Assembly (NCBI GenBank): GCA_015233565.1
Contig: JADFXM010000047.1
Coordinates: 1 to 55,148, forward strand
Direction of reading: 5' to 3'
From: Candidatus Rifleibacteriota bacterium
Lineage (GTDB): Bacteria > Muiribacteriota > Ozemobacteria > Ozemobacterales > Ozemobacteraceae
Length of the DNA: 55,148 nt
In this document: one piece after another, positions 18,393-27,011 of the stretch
Numbering within the stretch: position 1 is the stretch's first letter
Layout: each line of letters begins with the position of its first letter
Notes under the pieces: model-generated
The model's database searches: none
Seen by the model: only the letters and a program-made list of their open reading frames with translations
What the model was told of the DNA's origin: nothing
Program-made: the position numbers and the translations under genes

Positions 18393-18410
18393 TTTTTTGC
18401 GCGCAAAAAA
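18393..18410. promoter_or_regulatory. Perfect 18 bp palindrome upstream of the glnN promoter
   Basis: TTTTTTGCGCGCAAAAAA is fully symmetric and centred about 75 bases upstream of the predicted glnN transcription start, a usual position for an activator site. The regulator is unknown; it does not match the GlnR, TnrA or NtcA consensus sequences known to me. Confidence 0.5.
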
Positions 18411-18860
18411 TCGTGTTTTTCTGAATTTGTTGAAGAATTTTGACCTGCTTTTCTGTATTTTTTAAAATTAATCCTGATAAACAAAAAAATCACAGCTTGT
18501 GACAAGATGCGAAAAAAATCCCTGCTTTCGCAAAACAACCCATGAAAGGTGCCTCGATAACGGGTCGATTCTTCGGAAGACACAATTTTAGAATTCCTGG
18601 TATCGATAGTTCACATTTTCTCGGAGAATGGCTTCAAAAGAGAGTTTTCTGATTTTTCGAATACTTTTCGGTTGGATTTTATCCTAAGACCAACTTACAT
18701 GAAAATAAATCAGAAGATCTCTTCCAAAGCAAGTTGGAAATTCATCAATCGAAAAGATGCTATCAAATCTAAATCCCCGAGATTGGGATTTATGTTAAGT
18801 AGGCAATTATGTGGGGTTCATGCAAATTCCTAAGTAGGCGCAAAAAAACTAATTGAATTA
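18411..18860. other. Intergenic stretch without a recognised gene
   Basis: AT-rich and free of convincing reading frames. It contains TCACAGCTTGTGA near 18490, a small inverted repeat that recurs elsewhere in the window, and two nearby copies of TAAGTAGGC (~18796 and ~18832). The bases after the mobile repeat, 19078-19332, also show no gene. Confidence 0.5.
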
Positions 18861-19077
18861 ATACCAATCCCAAAAAATACGTGCACTTCCCCAAGGACTT
18901 TGATTTGACCAAAATGAAAAGGGATCGCTTTATTCTCCAAGAAAAAACGAAATTTTCGGGAAAATAAGGAGCCCTTACTGGATTGTTGAAACATTCATTT
19001 CTGTCAGATAAAATCTAATTTTACGCAGATCTGAAGCGAGAAACAAGGCGTATGAACGAACTAATTGGGATTGGTAT
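18861..19077. mobile_element. 217 bp MITE-like element, copy 1
   Basis: Begins ATACCAATCCCAA and ends TTGGGATTGGTAT, terminal inverted repeats of about 13 bp. A second full copy of identical length lies at 49395-49611 with about 95% identity by eye, and a right-end fragment lies at 30422-30481. No transposase is encoded. This copy sits in non-coding DNA between glnN and the gene at 19333. A clear target duplication is not visible. Confidence 0.8.
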
Positions 19078-19332
19078 AACATAGCGCGGTTCCGGGAGAA
19101 AACTCATTACAAAATTATTGTGATTGTTTTCGCTCTCAAAAGTTCAAATATTTCATACCTTCCGTGATCATGGAAAAGGTTTGTGCTTAACTTAAAGTGA
19201 AATCAGTCCGGGTGGACTTTTGAACTTTCCAAGAATCTCTAAAATCCTTATGAATAGATAATTGAGAAATTTGGTTTACATAATGTTGTCATTGTAAAAT
19301 TGATAATTATAGCAATTTTTTGATAATAAGAG

Positions 19333-21093
19333 TCAGTTTTTGACAAATGAAATAATTGCTGCCTTTTCGAAAATTTGAATATGGAAAAAATTTGGTGAAA
19401 AATCGGTGGGGTAAATTTTCCCACCCGAAATCGTGAGGGGTTTGTTTTTGGAGAAAATGTAAAACCAATTTCTTCCGATTGTTTTGGAAACAATCTTCAA
19501 ATGATTTTGGTCGATAATGTAAAAATGGACTTCATCCTGCAGAAAATTTTTCAAGGGAATCAGGAAATCTCCGGTATAGAATTTTTTCGAGTCGGGAAGC
19601 AATTTTTCAAAAAAACTCAAAAGGTTCTCAAGACCTTGAAGGAGCAATTCCCATGGGAGATTTTTTCCTCTTTTCGGGTCAAAGACCTCGTCCGGCTGAA
19701 TAAAGTGATTTATTAGACCATGGCCCAGGACTCCGTTCATTATTGAAAAGGTCGTTGAGTGGTCTGGAAAATAACCTCTGGAAAACCTTGGAATATTGAA
19801 ACAAGAAGCATCATTTTTTTCTGGGCCGATCTCGTCACACATTTCTGAGGGGTTCCCCTGTTCAAAAAATCCGGAGTAGGATCCGCAGATTTCCCTGATT
19901 GAAGGGAAAATTTCGCGCAGCATTGCTTTTCCGAAGGAATCAATTTGATTGTTTGGGGGAACATATACTTTTGGGACGGGAAGATCGTAAGTTTTCCATA
20001 ATTTTTTTGCCGATTCCAGTGATCTTTTCATGAACTTCTGATTTTTTTTTTCATCCTGGAAAGGCTTTTTGGAAATTAAGGGAATATGATTGTAGCCATG
20101 CAGGCCTATTTCGTTCCCTCGGGCTTCAATCAGATCAAGTATTTTTTTAAAGAAAGGGTTTCTATCAGAATCTTTGAAAAAATCTTCAGTCTTTTGTCCG
20201 GAGTATCTAAAACACAGAAAATGTGTGGGTTTGATTCCTCTCAGAGAAAGCAGATCTAATACTTCTTGATACCATTCTGTTAAAAAGAATTTTTGATCAT
20301 CGACCGGTTCTCCCAAAATCGGAAAAACGCTTTCTATTCCATAAGAGGGTGGGGGGGAGTCGTCGATTTGAAAAAGGGTTGAATTGAAAATGCTCATTGC
20401 TCCAATCTTTTGAGCAGACAGAAGTGAAAAAAGAAAGTAACCTCTGAAATCTCTTAAACGTAAGCAATCAGAGTTCCAATAAACTATTGCCCCCTTGCCG
20501 AATTCTCTCGTAATAAGTAGTGGCTGGAGCGATGGGAAAAGGTATCTAATGAGAATTTTCCAATCGTCAGAAAATTTTAAATCCAGAGAGGTTGCTCCAA
20601 AAGTTTCCTGGGGAAGTTGAATTCTAATATTTCGAAGGAATCTATTATCCGAAATGAGTCCTTGGGAATTAATATTTGTTGTATTACTCGGATTAATTGA
20701 AATTCCGAAACGTTCAAAAAAAGAGGAGTTCTTAAACGGAAGGGCAATAAAAACGATGCCTCCATTGTTCAAAAAAGTGGTGATTTTTTCCGTTAAACAG
20801 TTAGTCTGTGTAAATTCACTAGTTAGGATGATTCCGGTGTAAGATGATGGGATCGAATTCTGGGATTCAAAATTTTCCGCTTCAATTGAATAAAATTCTA
20901 GAGAGGCATATCGCGAAATTGCTTTAAGGTTTGAGGAAATTTTTTTTGAATTTTCTTGATTTGAATTTTGAACAAGCAAATACTTAATTTCAAACTCAGA
21001 AGCAACCAAAAAACTATTTGCGAATGTTAAAAAAAAAACAGCAATGAAAATCTTTTGGAAAGATGGTTTTCCTGGAAATGTTAATTTAAACAA
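19333..21093 (-). CDS. Exported DUF2194-like polysaccharide deacetylase-fold protein
   Basis: 586 residues with a signal peptide (IFIAVFFLTFANSFLVAS). The first ~200 residues look like a glutamine-amidotransferase-like alpha/beta domain (TGIILTSEF, GGIVFIALPF). The middle carries deacetylase-fold landmarks: FQIDDSPPPSYGIES near residue 245 and NEIGLHGYNH near residue 340, in place of the classical D-D and H-x-x-x-H motifs. The C-terminal ~90 residues are beta-rich. Proteins of this shape occur with exopolysaccharide systems. TTG with AAGGA upstream is taken as start. No polysaccharide biosynthesis genes are adjacent, so the role is inferred. Confidence 0.55.
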   Translation of the reverse strand: MFKLTFPGKPSFQKIFIAVFFLTFANSFLVASEFEIKYLLVQNSNQENSKKISSNLKAISRYASLEFYSIEAENFESQNSIPSSYTGIILTSEFTQTNCLTEKITTFLNNGGIVFIALPFKNSSFFERFGISINPSNTTNINSQGLISDNRFLRNIRIQLPQETFGATSLDLKFSDDWKILIRYLFPSLQPLLITREFGKGAIVYWNSDCLRLRDFRGYFLFSLLSAQKIGAMSIFNSTLFQIDDSPPPSYGIESVFPILGEPVDDQKFFLTEWYQEVLDLLSLRGIKPTHFLCFRYSGQKTEDFFKDSDRNPFFKKILDLIEARGNEIGLHGYNHIPLISKKPFQDEKKNQKFMKRSLESAKKLWKTYDLPVPKVYVPPNNQIDSFGKAMLREIFPSIREICGSYSGFFEQGNPSEMCDEIGPEKNDASCFNIPRFSRGYFPDHSTTFSIMNGVLGHGLINHFIQPDEVFDPKRGKNLPWELLLQGLENLLSFFEKLLPDSKKFYTGDFLIPLKNFLQDEVHFYIIDQNHLKIVSKTIGRNWFYIFSKNKPLTISGGKIYPTDFSPNFFHIQIFEKAAIISFVKN

Positions 21094-21744
21094 GAGGATC
21101 CTTGAAAATCACATCATGTGCAATATTTGTAAAGCTGTTCATTGCCCGAAATATTTCACTGATTTTCTATAGGAATTATACTACAGGAATTTAGTGCAAT
21201 GCTATACTATTTCTCTTAAGAGGACCCCTTGTGGGTTCAGTGAGATTCGCGCCAAGACAACAATTCGAGACTGAACAAAAAAAGAAAAACAAGTTATTAA
21301 TAAATTTTTAAAAGCAATACATCCAATTTTCCAATGCTCAATTTTGACGCCAGTTTTAGAGGGTTTAAACAGTGAACAAGAGTTCTTCGAATTTTGCTGA
21401 ATTCAAAAATTCCAGCGCTTAAAACTGATGTTCCAACGAGTGGGTAATCTAAAATCAGCACTAGAAAATAAAAAGAAAGCGGTTTTTTAAAAGTGCGTAG
21501 CCAGGTATTTCATTAGAGTAAAAATCTCTGCTGAAGACTGTTTCAGAATTTTAGTGCCATTTTTTTGAAATATCTCCCATTTTTGCCTTTTGATTAGCTT
21601 CAACACTGCACCAATTAAGAATGCACACGGAACATCCGTTAAAATGCGTTTGTTCTCATCGTTCTAAATTTAATTCCAATCTGGCTTTGAATTATGAATT
21701 CAGCGAAAGTGTTAGGAAATTTGCAAAAATAAAGGAATAATTTA
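21094..21744. other. 650-base intergenic stretch without a recognised gene
   Basis: AT-rich. No reading frame longer than about 60 codons, RNA gene or clear terminator was found. A short inverted motif, AGAGTAAAAATCTCTG near 21515, partly recurs near 30590-30600 in the opposite orientation. Confidence 0.5.
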
Positions 21745-22389
21745 TCAGGGATTCGAAGAAGAGTTTTTGGCGATAAGATTCTCTAAGGCTTGGTGAAGTT
21801 TATAAAGTGAGGGGGAGGTTTTTTCGAAAGATCCTCCCTGGCTGGGTAATTGCAGTCCATATTTCTGAGCTTCAATAATTCTATTAATTCTCATTTTTTC
21901 CATTTTTTCGAGAGCTGAAGAGAAGCAGGGTTTTCGGTTTTCAATCACAATCGGTTCAGGTTCCGGTGTTGGAACTATCGGGCTGGCCACAACCCTGACA
22001 GCATTATTGCTTTTTTCTTTTTTCTTCTGGTGAGGTTTAACTTTGGATGGCTTTTTCGACTTCTTTTTTGAAGAATTCTTGAGTTTATTTTGAGATTTTC
22101 CAATTACTTCTTTTTCGTTTTTCTTTGGCTCATTTTTAATTTCTTCAACAGTGCTTTTTAAATCACTCTTCAAAGCGCTTTTTCCATTTTTCTCTTTTGA
22201 TGAAGCAGAAACAACTTCTTTTTTTTCTTGTGGAGCTGTTTTAACTGCCGCTGTTGCCTGCTCTTGAGAATAAACTGGCTCTTGGCCTTGAACTGCCTGC
22301 GTGATTGAAGGTGAAATCAAGAGGAAACAGAAGGGTAATGCCAAGTGAAGCCATGTCTTTATTGAAAAATTTCTTGTATTCCTAATCAT
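21745..22389 (-). CDS. Exported lysine-rich protein of unknown function
   Basis: 214 residues. A signal peptide (TWLHLALPFCFLLISPSITQA) is followed by a ~100-residue Lys/Glu/Ser-rich unstructured region, a short Pro-rich link (VPTPEPEPIV) and a C-terminal helical piece of ~60 residues (ALEKMEKMRINRIIEAQKYG). Start ATG 22389 is supported by GGGGAG six bases upstream; the frame extends five codons further without support. I recognise no family. The basic linker suggests contact with peptidoglycan or other acidic polymers. It is divergent from the Ca-binding protein gene at 22851, and the shared gap holds a 30 bp palindrome. Confidence 0.65.
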   Translation of the reverse strand: MIRNTRNFSIKTWLHLALPFCFLLISPSITQAVQGQEPVYSQEQATAAVKTAPQEKKEVVSASSKEKNGKSALKSDLKSTVEEIKNEPKKNEKEVIGKSQNKLKNSSKKKSKKPSKVKPHQKKKEKSNNAVRVVASPIVPTPEPEPIVIENRKPCFSSALEKMEKMRINRIIEAQKYGLQLPSQGGSFEKTSPSLYKLHQALENLIAKNSSSNP

Positions 22390-22850
22390 TGTAGTGCTCC
22401 CCAAAAGGTGAATTTCAATTCCCTAAACTAGCAAAACTGTTTATCGGAACGCAAGCAGAAAAAATGCCTTATTTTATATATTTTATTTTTAGTAATATGA
22501 TTATAAATTAGTTTATTTAAACATGTTATGCGATACTTTAAACACTAATTTGATAATATTATCAAATTAGTGAAATATTTGTGAGTTTATTGATCCATGT
22601 TGAACGGTTCTCTTTGTTGTACTTTCACGAATAACCCTAATTTTTCACAGCTTGCCTGTATACGTGGTTTTGTTCCCTGCTTAAGGGAATTTTCTCAGAT
22701 TCTTTAAAATCTTTTGGAGTTTGAATTGGTCTTGATTTCAGTCTTCCAAAGACGGAATTTTAATTCATATTAAAAAAGTCCTTGCCAAAATTTCAAAACC
22801 AATTAACTTTTTTTTCTTGTAAAAGTGAAATTCGCAGGAGGTGTTTTGCT
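22390..22850. other. Divergent intergenic region
   Basis: Lies between two outward-facing exported-protein genes and should hold both promoters. Very AT-rich. Apart from the palindrome at 22543-22572 it contains TTTTTCACAGCTTG near 22640, a motif also seen near 25645 and 49803. Confidence 0.5.
22543..22572. promoter_or_regulatory. Perfect 30 bp palindrome
   Basis: CACTAATTTGATAAT is followed directly by its exact reverse complement ATTATCAAATTAGTG, with no loop. Its position between divergent promoters suggests a binding site for a dimeric regulator. It is not followed by a T-run, so it is not a terminator. Confidence 0.55.
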
Positions 22851-23423
22851 ATGAGATATAAATTTTTTGTTTTTGCAACCATTCTATTTTTTGTCGGAAA
22901 TTCTGGAAATATATTCGCTTTCCCAGCACCGCCTCCCTGGCTTTCTCCTTCCGGGGTGTATTCTTCAGAGATGCCACCTTCTCCCCAGGGGTTCTGTAAT
23001 GTTCCTGGGAGATATGACAGGAATAACGATGGCAAAGTTGATCTTATAGTCTTGGACCGCAATGGTGATGGAAAACCTGATTATTGGGCGACCGATCGTG
23101 ATTTTGATGGGTATTTTGACGATTATCAGTATGATCGTAACTTCGATGGGAAGATTGACCAATGGGAATACGACACCAATCACGACGGAATCCCTGAGAA
23201 AATTTTCATTGACGTTGATGGAGATGGGCGTGCTGAATTGGTGGCTGATTTGAATCCTTATACCAAAACTTATACTTGGCGTGGAGACTTAAAAGAAATT
23301 AACGCTTCAACGGGAACTTTGGGGGCTACCCCTAAAAAAGTTAGTGAAAAGGGAACTTCCCGGCCGTCAAAGTCGAAGTCGAAGAAAAAGCTTGCAAAAG
23401 GAAAAGCTGCGTTTTCGGAATAG
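22851..23423 (+). CDS. Exported protein with DxDxDG calcium-binding repeats
   Basis: 190 residues. A signal peptide (FFVFATILFFVGNSGNIFA) precedes a central array of about eight calcium-loop motifs of the D-x-[DN]-x-D-G type (DRNNDGKVD, DRNGDGKPD, DRDFDGYFD, DRNFDGKID, DTNHDGIPE, DVDGDGRAE). These resemble thrombospondin type-3 or EF-hand loops. A Lys/Ser-rich tail ends the protein. ATG 22851 has GGAGG eight bases upstream; an upstream ATG in frame has none. It probably folds on calcium outside the cytoplasm; no enzymatic domain is seen. A strong terminator follows. Confidence 0.75.
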   Translation: MRYKFFVFATILFFVGNSGNIFAFPAPPPWLSPSGVYSSEMPPSPQGFCNVPGRYDRNNDGKVDLIVLDRNGDGKPDYWATDRDFDGYFDDYQYDRNFDGKIDQWEYDTNHDGIPEKIFIDVDGDGRAELVADLNPYTKTYTWRGDLKEINASTGTLGATPKKVSEKGTSRPSKSKSKKKLAKGKAAFSE

Positions 23424-23441
23424 TTTTTTTCACTTTTTTTT

Positions 23442-23466
23442 GGCGGCAATAGCCGCCTTTTTTTTA
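23442..23466 (+). terminator. Rho-independent terminator
   Basis: GGCGGC-AATA-GCCGCC hairpin followed by nine T. It ends the transcript of the calcium-loop protein and abuts the stop codon of the convergent lipoprotein gene. Confidence 0.9.
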
Positions 23467-24201
23467 TGCATCAAACGATAAAGAGCCACTTACTGAGCCT
23501 GATACATCGCGTGTTACAATAAAGCTATAGGCGGTTTGAGTTGCAACTCCGCCAATCTTAATGTTAGCTACCTGAGTTCCTGAGGCTGTTGCCGCTCCAT
23601 TGGTTTGATAGGTTCCTGTCCCAATTGTGTAGACTACAAGACTGTTTGAGTTGTTCCAACCGCTTCCGTTGAAACCACGGGTTTGGGAGGTGTCACTATT
23701 TGCAATTGGCGCTGCCATTTGCCAGTAAGAGGTGAAAATCGGAACTGAGCTTTTCGTGATGGTAGTTTTCCATTCAGCCCAGCTTTTGGTAAGGTCTAAA
23801 GTGGGAATATAGACATACCAATCAATTGTAGCTGTATTCGGAGGAGTTCCCAATACTGTTGTTGTTGCCAGAGTTGGATTTCCAGAAGGGATAGTGGGCG
23901 GTACTGAAGGAAGGGAGGGTACAGAAACCGAATATCGAACCGAAGAAAGAGGAAGAGACCCTAGACTTGAAAAATTAGAGACCATTGCCAAAGCTGCATC
24001 GGTAGTAACATTTGCAATTTGATAAGAAACTCCAGCCTGGTTAACTGCTTCGGCAGCTACTGTTTGGGAAGTCGGAGTTGTGGTTGCCCCAACGGTGGAG
24101 ACAGTACTATCCGAACTGCTTCCACAGCCCTGGAGAACCAGAAGAGTTGACAATACTAAAACCAAAAAAAAAAGATCGCCGCATGAATTTCTCCTGTACA
24201 A
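23464..24201 (-). CDS. Lipoprotein of unknown function; start affected by a homopolymer
   Basis: About 240 residues. A lipoprotein signal peptide ends in the lipobox LQGC, followed by a Ser/Thr-rich linker and a beta-rich domain with GVATQTAYSFIVTRDVSGSVSG near the end. The expected start is the ATG at 24184-24182, which has AGGAG eight bases upstream. From that ATG, however, a run of ten T puts translation out of frame; nine T would give MRRSFFLVLVLSTLLVLQGC. The open frame can instead be entered from a TTG at 24201, giving a longer signal peptide without a good binding site. Either a sequencing error, a slippage switch or a weak TTG start explains this. No family is recognised. Confidence 0.65.
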   Translation of the reverse strand: MYRRNSCGDLFFLVLVLSTLLVLQGCGSSSDSTVSTVGATTTPTSQTVAAEAVNQAGVSYQIANVTTDAALAMVSNFSSLGSLPLSSVRYSVSVPSLPSVPPTIPSGNPTLATTTVLGTPPNTATIDWYVYIPTLDLTKSWAEWKTTITKSSVPIFTSYWQMAAPIANSDTSQTRGFNGSGWNNSNSLVVYTIGTGTYQTNGAATASGTQVANIKIGGVATQTAYSFIVTRDVSGSVSGSLSFDA

Positions 24202-24716
24202 GTTGAAAATTTGAATTCAGTAAATTAACATATTTTCCTTTGGATTTCTAGAATAAATGAGACTGTGTGAAAGTAGCTGATCTATTGTCTTCAAAACCTG
24301 TTTTAGAACAGAGACTTTTGAGAAAAAGTCGTAACTTTTTCCTTCCCCATTAAAATTGTCTCCTCTTCCTTATGTTTAAAAATTATTTCAGCGAATTTGC
24401 AGTGCAGAAAAAAAAATTGGAAAAATCCTAGAGGAAATTTGGCATAACTCTCAATAATTGATACCGCATTGCGAAAACTTATAAACCTGTATCAATGCAA
24501 GTGCAGAAAATTTGGGAAAAATATTTTTTCGCGAATTTTATTTTGAATTGTATGGCTAATTGCCAATGCCAATATGAATTTACCCTTTGTTGCTTGAATT
24601 TCTTGCAATAGTTTCAAGATTTCCTTCTAATTTAAAAGTAAAATTGTGTCTTTTGTTTTTATGCTGCCTGATGATATTATTTATTAGATACTGATAACAT
24701 GCAAATGGAGAAAAAA
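24202..24716. other. Intergenic stretch with a dispersed repeat
   Basis: No gene seen. AT-rich, with two GTGCAGAAAA-containing segments (near 24402 and 24500). The second belongs to the repeat listed at 24483-24578. Confidence 0.5.
24483..24578 (+). repeat. ~95 bp dispersed repeat, copy 1
   Basis: Aligns with the reverse complement of 30481-30580. Shared blocks are CAAGTGCAGAAAATTTGG, TTTCGC.AATTTT and TAATTGCCAAT. The alignment is good over most of its length with a few short gaps. Confidence 0.65.
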
Positions 24717-25529
24717 ATGGTTAAACCAATCGGATCAAAGATTTCAAATGCTTCAAAGGCTACAAAGACTACAAAGGTTGCAAAAGCTTCAAAGGTTTCT
24801 GTAGCTGCTCCAGTTTCCAAAAAAGTAACTGCAAAGTCTCCCGAAAAAAAAACAGTAAAAGCAATAGCAAAAAAAAGTGTAGTTGATGAAAAACCGAAAA
24901 AAACTAAAGTAAGTAATATCCCTGAAAAAAAATCCAAAGTGACAAAAAAAACGTCACTGAATGGTGAAGTTTCCGAATCTAAGCTGTTTTCACTTGTTGT
25001 GTTGTTGATAGAGGGGCCGGTTACCAAAGAATTTCTAAAGAAGAACAAAGTGGTTTCCCGCACAATAGAAATCCTGGGATCACAGACTCTTTCACAACTC
25101 CACCATAAGATATTTTCTGCATTCGATCGGGAAGAAGAACATATGTATGAGTTCCAGCTAAAAGGGAAGGGTCCTAATGATCCCAAGGCCGATAGATATG
25201 TTCTCGATATGAAACAGGATGATGGGGTGGGCGAAGTTGAAGCCACAAAAATATCTTCACTCAGTCTTAAGGAAGGTGAATCCTTCGGTTATGTTTTCGA
25301 TTTCGGTGACGAATGGTGGCATCAAATTTACCTCGATTCTATCGGTGAACCTGATCCAAAGAAAGATTACCCGCGTGTTTCCAAGAAATTAGGTGCTAGT
25401 CCCCCACAATATCCTGATTTGAGTGATGAAGATGATTGTGATTGTGAGGACGATTGTGCTTGTGAAAACTATTGTAGCTGTGAAGATGATTGCGAATGTG
25501 AAGACGAAGACGAAGATGAAAATGATTGA
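24717..25529 (+). CDS. pRiA4b Orf3-like protein with basic N-tail and Cys/Asp C-tail
   Basis: 270 residues in three parts. Residues 1-85 are Lys/Ala/Thr-rich and histone-tail-like (KATKTTKVAKASK). Residues ~90-235 are a pRiA4b ORF-3-like domain (QLHHKIFSAFDREEEHMYEF, FGYVFDFGDEWWHQIYL). The last ~35 residues are almost only Asp, Glu and Cys, with repeated D-C, E-C and D-D pairs and about ten Cys. ATG 24717 is chosen because GGAG lies eight bases upstream; two in-frame ATGs at 24699 and 24705 are alternatives. The pRiA4b Orf3 domain has no firm biochemical role. The tail looks able to bind metals; this is inference. Confidence 0.8.
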   Translation: MVKPIGSKISNASKATKTTKVAKASKVSVAAPVSKKVTAKSPEKKTVKAIAKKSVVDEKPKKTKVSNIPEKKSKVTKKTSLNGEVSESKLFSLVVLLIEGPVTKEFLKKNKVVSRTIEILGSQTLSQLHHKIFSAFDREEEHMYEFQLKGKGPNDPKADRYVLDMKQDDGVGEVEATKISSLSLKEGESFGYVFDFGDEWWHQIYLDSIGEPDPKKDYPRVSKKLGASPPQYPDLSDEDDCDCEDDCACENYCSCEDDCECEDEDEDEND

Positions 25530-25669
25530 TTCACTCTTTTCCGGAGAAGGGGTGAAAAATTGGTTGAAAATGGAAGCGAAAAGTATCGCAATTCTTTTCC
25601 AACGATGTTTTAGCGTATTGTACTTTTACTGATTGTTTTGATTTTTCACAGCTTGTGAATCCTTTTGAA

Positions 25670-25704
25670 CTCAGCCCTGGTGATAAAAAACCGCTGGGGC
25701 TGAG
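25670..25704. terminator. Possible terminator stem-loop
   Basis: CTCAGCCC and GGGCTGAG form an 8 bp stem with a ~19-base loop, followed on the + strand by AGGTTTTCGG. The T-tract is weak, but the position between convergent genes fits. Confidence 0.4.
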
Positions 25705-25730
25705 AGGTTTTCGGTGTTCGACCTCGTAAA

Positions 25731-25786
25731 GAAGATGTGAAATATTTTAAATTTTCAGGTAAAATTTATCAAAATCATTTTCTAAC
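25731..25786. repeat. 57 bp dispersed repeat, copy B
   Basis: Second copy of the repeat at 1181-1237, same orientation. Both copies start with GAAGATGTGA. Confidence 0.65.
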
Positions 25787-25836
25787 CGAAGTTCCAGGTC
25801 AAAACTCTATCAATGTATCGCGCTTGGAACTTCGGG

Positions 25837-26982
25837 TTAGATCACTCGTCGGCTTTTGGCTTTTAGCCAATTAAGAAAGCCTTCACGGAGATAGATTTCA
25901 TCTTCAATCTTTTTTCGAATATTCTCAATCAGTGGGTCAGAAGTTTTCTGTTCACTTAAAAAATCATATAAGAAATCAAGGGCTTCAGAACCAAATTCCA
26001 CCATTTTCGCTCTTATTTCCGGAAAATCGTTTTCAGGATGTTTTAGCATGTAATCAAGCCAATGCGGAATACAATCTGATTCTTTCAATGCACTGATTGC
26101 TCTCCAGGCTGAACGTGATACTACCGGGTCAGGGTCGTTCAAGAGATTTCCCAGGTTTTTGACCCTTCCTTCCACTTCGATATGTTCCAGGACGAAGGCG
26201 GCGGAAGCTCGCATCCAAGGGTTGGGGTTGTTAAGCATTTCGTCGAGATTATTACCAAGGGAAGGGCGACTATGAGATTGCCAAAGAGCTTTCAACACGT
26301 TTGCCCGAACGCGGTTGTCTTCGTCAGCAAGCATGGGTAGCAAGAGTTTTGCTTGTTTTGGGAGAAACAGTTTTTCAATGACTTCGACTGCATTTGCACG
26401 AACTCGAGCATCTGAATCACCTATTGCGGTGGCTAAAAGATCTTGGATTGGGTCAGAGGTTCCTGCCAATTTCCCGAGGGAAGATAAAATGGAAGCTTTT
26501 AAACGCGGATTGGCATCGGGTTTGAAAGCACTTACCAGGTAAGGGATATTTGCCGGATCGCCTATTCTACCTAACGTTTCAGCAGCCAGAGAGGAAATTT
26601 CCTCGTCAGGATGCGAAAAAAGGCGAGTAATTTGAGAACTTGGCGTCGAATCCTGGATTTCGCCTATTGCTCTTAGGGCCCTGTAAACAACCTCCAAATC
26701 CTTGCTTTCGAGTTCGGTACAAAGTTCATCTATGGATTGGGATGTTTGGGGTAAATCGGGGGATAGCCGCCAAACCCTTATTTGGTCTCGTTCGAGTGTT
26801 CGTACCCAGGATGCCATGTCATATTGAAGATAGCCAAAAAACTGCTCTTCCGCAGCTTTTCGAGCAGTTTCACGGTTCTCAGCTTCCACAGTATACTCGA
26901 TTTTAAACTTCTTCTTCGGATTGGCGGTTTCGGTATACGGCAGAATTACTCTATAAATATATATGTTTTTTGCCTTAGCCAT
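25837..26982 (-). CDS. HEAT-repeat protein
   Basis: 381 residues. The first ~75 residues form an alpha/beta domain (IYIYRVILPYTETANPKKKF, EYTVEAENRETARKAAEEQFFG). From about 85 to 365 there are at least seven HEAT/PBS-lyase-type repeats, recognisable by I-x-x-L-x-x-P-D-x-x-V-R-x-x-A cores (LFSHPDEEISSLAAETLGRIGD, AIGDSDARVRANAVEVI, LADEDNRVRANVLKALW). HEAT solenoids are protein-binding scaffolds. A second, longer HEAT gene occurs at 31344. The gene is leftward and alone; its partner is unknown. Confidence 0.85.
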   Translation of the reverse strand: MAKAKNIYIYRVILPYTETANPKKKFKIEYTVEAENRETARKAAEEQFFGYLQYDMASWVRTLERDQIRVWRLSPDLPQTSQSIDELCTELESKDLEVVYRALRAIGEIQDSTPSSQITRLFSHPDEEISSLAAETLGRIGDPANIPYLVSAFKPDANPRLKASILSSLGKLAGTSDPIQDLLATAIGDSDARVRANAVEVIEKLFLPKQAKLLLPMLADEDNRVRANVLKALWQSHSRPSLGNNLDEMLNNPNPWMRASAAFVLEHIEVEGRVKNLGNLLNDPDPVVSRSAWRAISALKESDCIPHWLDYMLKHPENDFPEIRAKMVEFGSEALDFLYDFLSEQKTSDPLIENIRKKIEDEIYLREGFLNWLKAKSRRVI

Positions 26983-27011
26983 TTATAAAAAAAGTTTAGC
27001 AGAATTTAAAC

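Larger units (their letters stand above)
25530..25836. other. Convergent intergenic region
   Basis: Separates two convergent genes. It contains the near-palindrome TTCACA-GCT-TGTGAA (25645-25659), the stem-loop at 25670-25704 and copy B of the 57 bp repeat. No gene was seen. Confidence 0.5.

Noticed and set aside
24677..25246. 189-codon leftward frame opposite the pRiA4b Orf3-like gene
   Set aside because: Antisense to a domain-supported gene; its Phe/Ser/Thr-rich sequence mirrors the Lys/Ala-rich sense strand.
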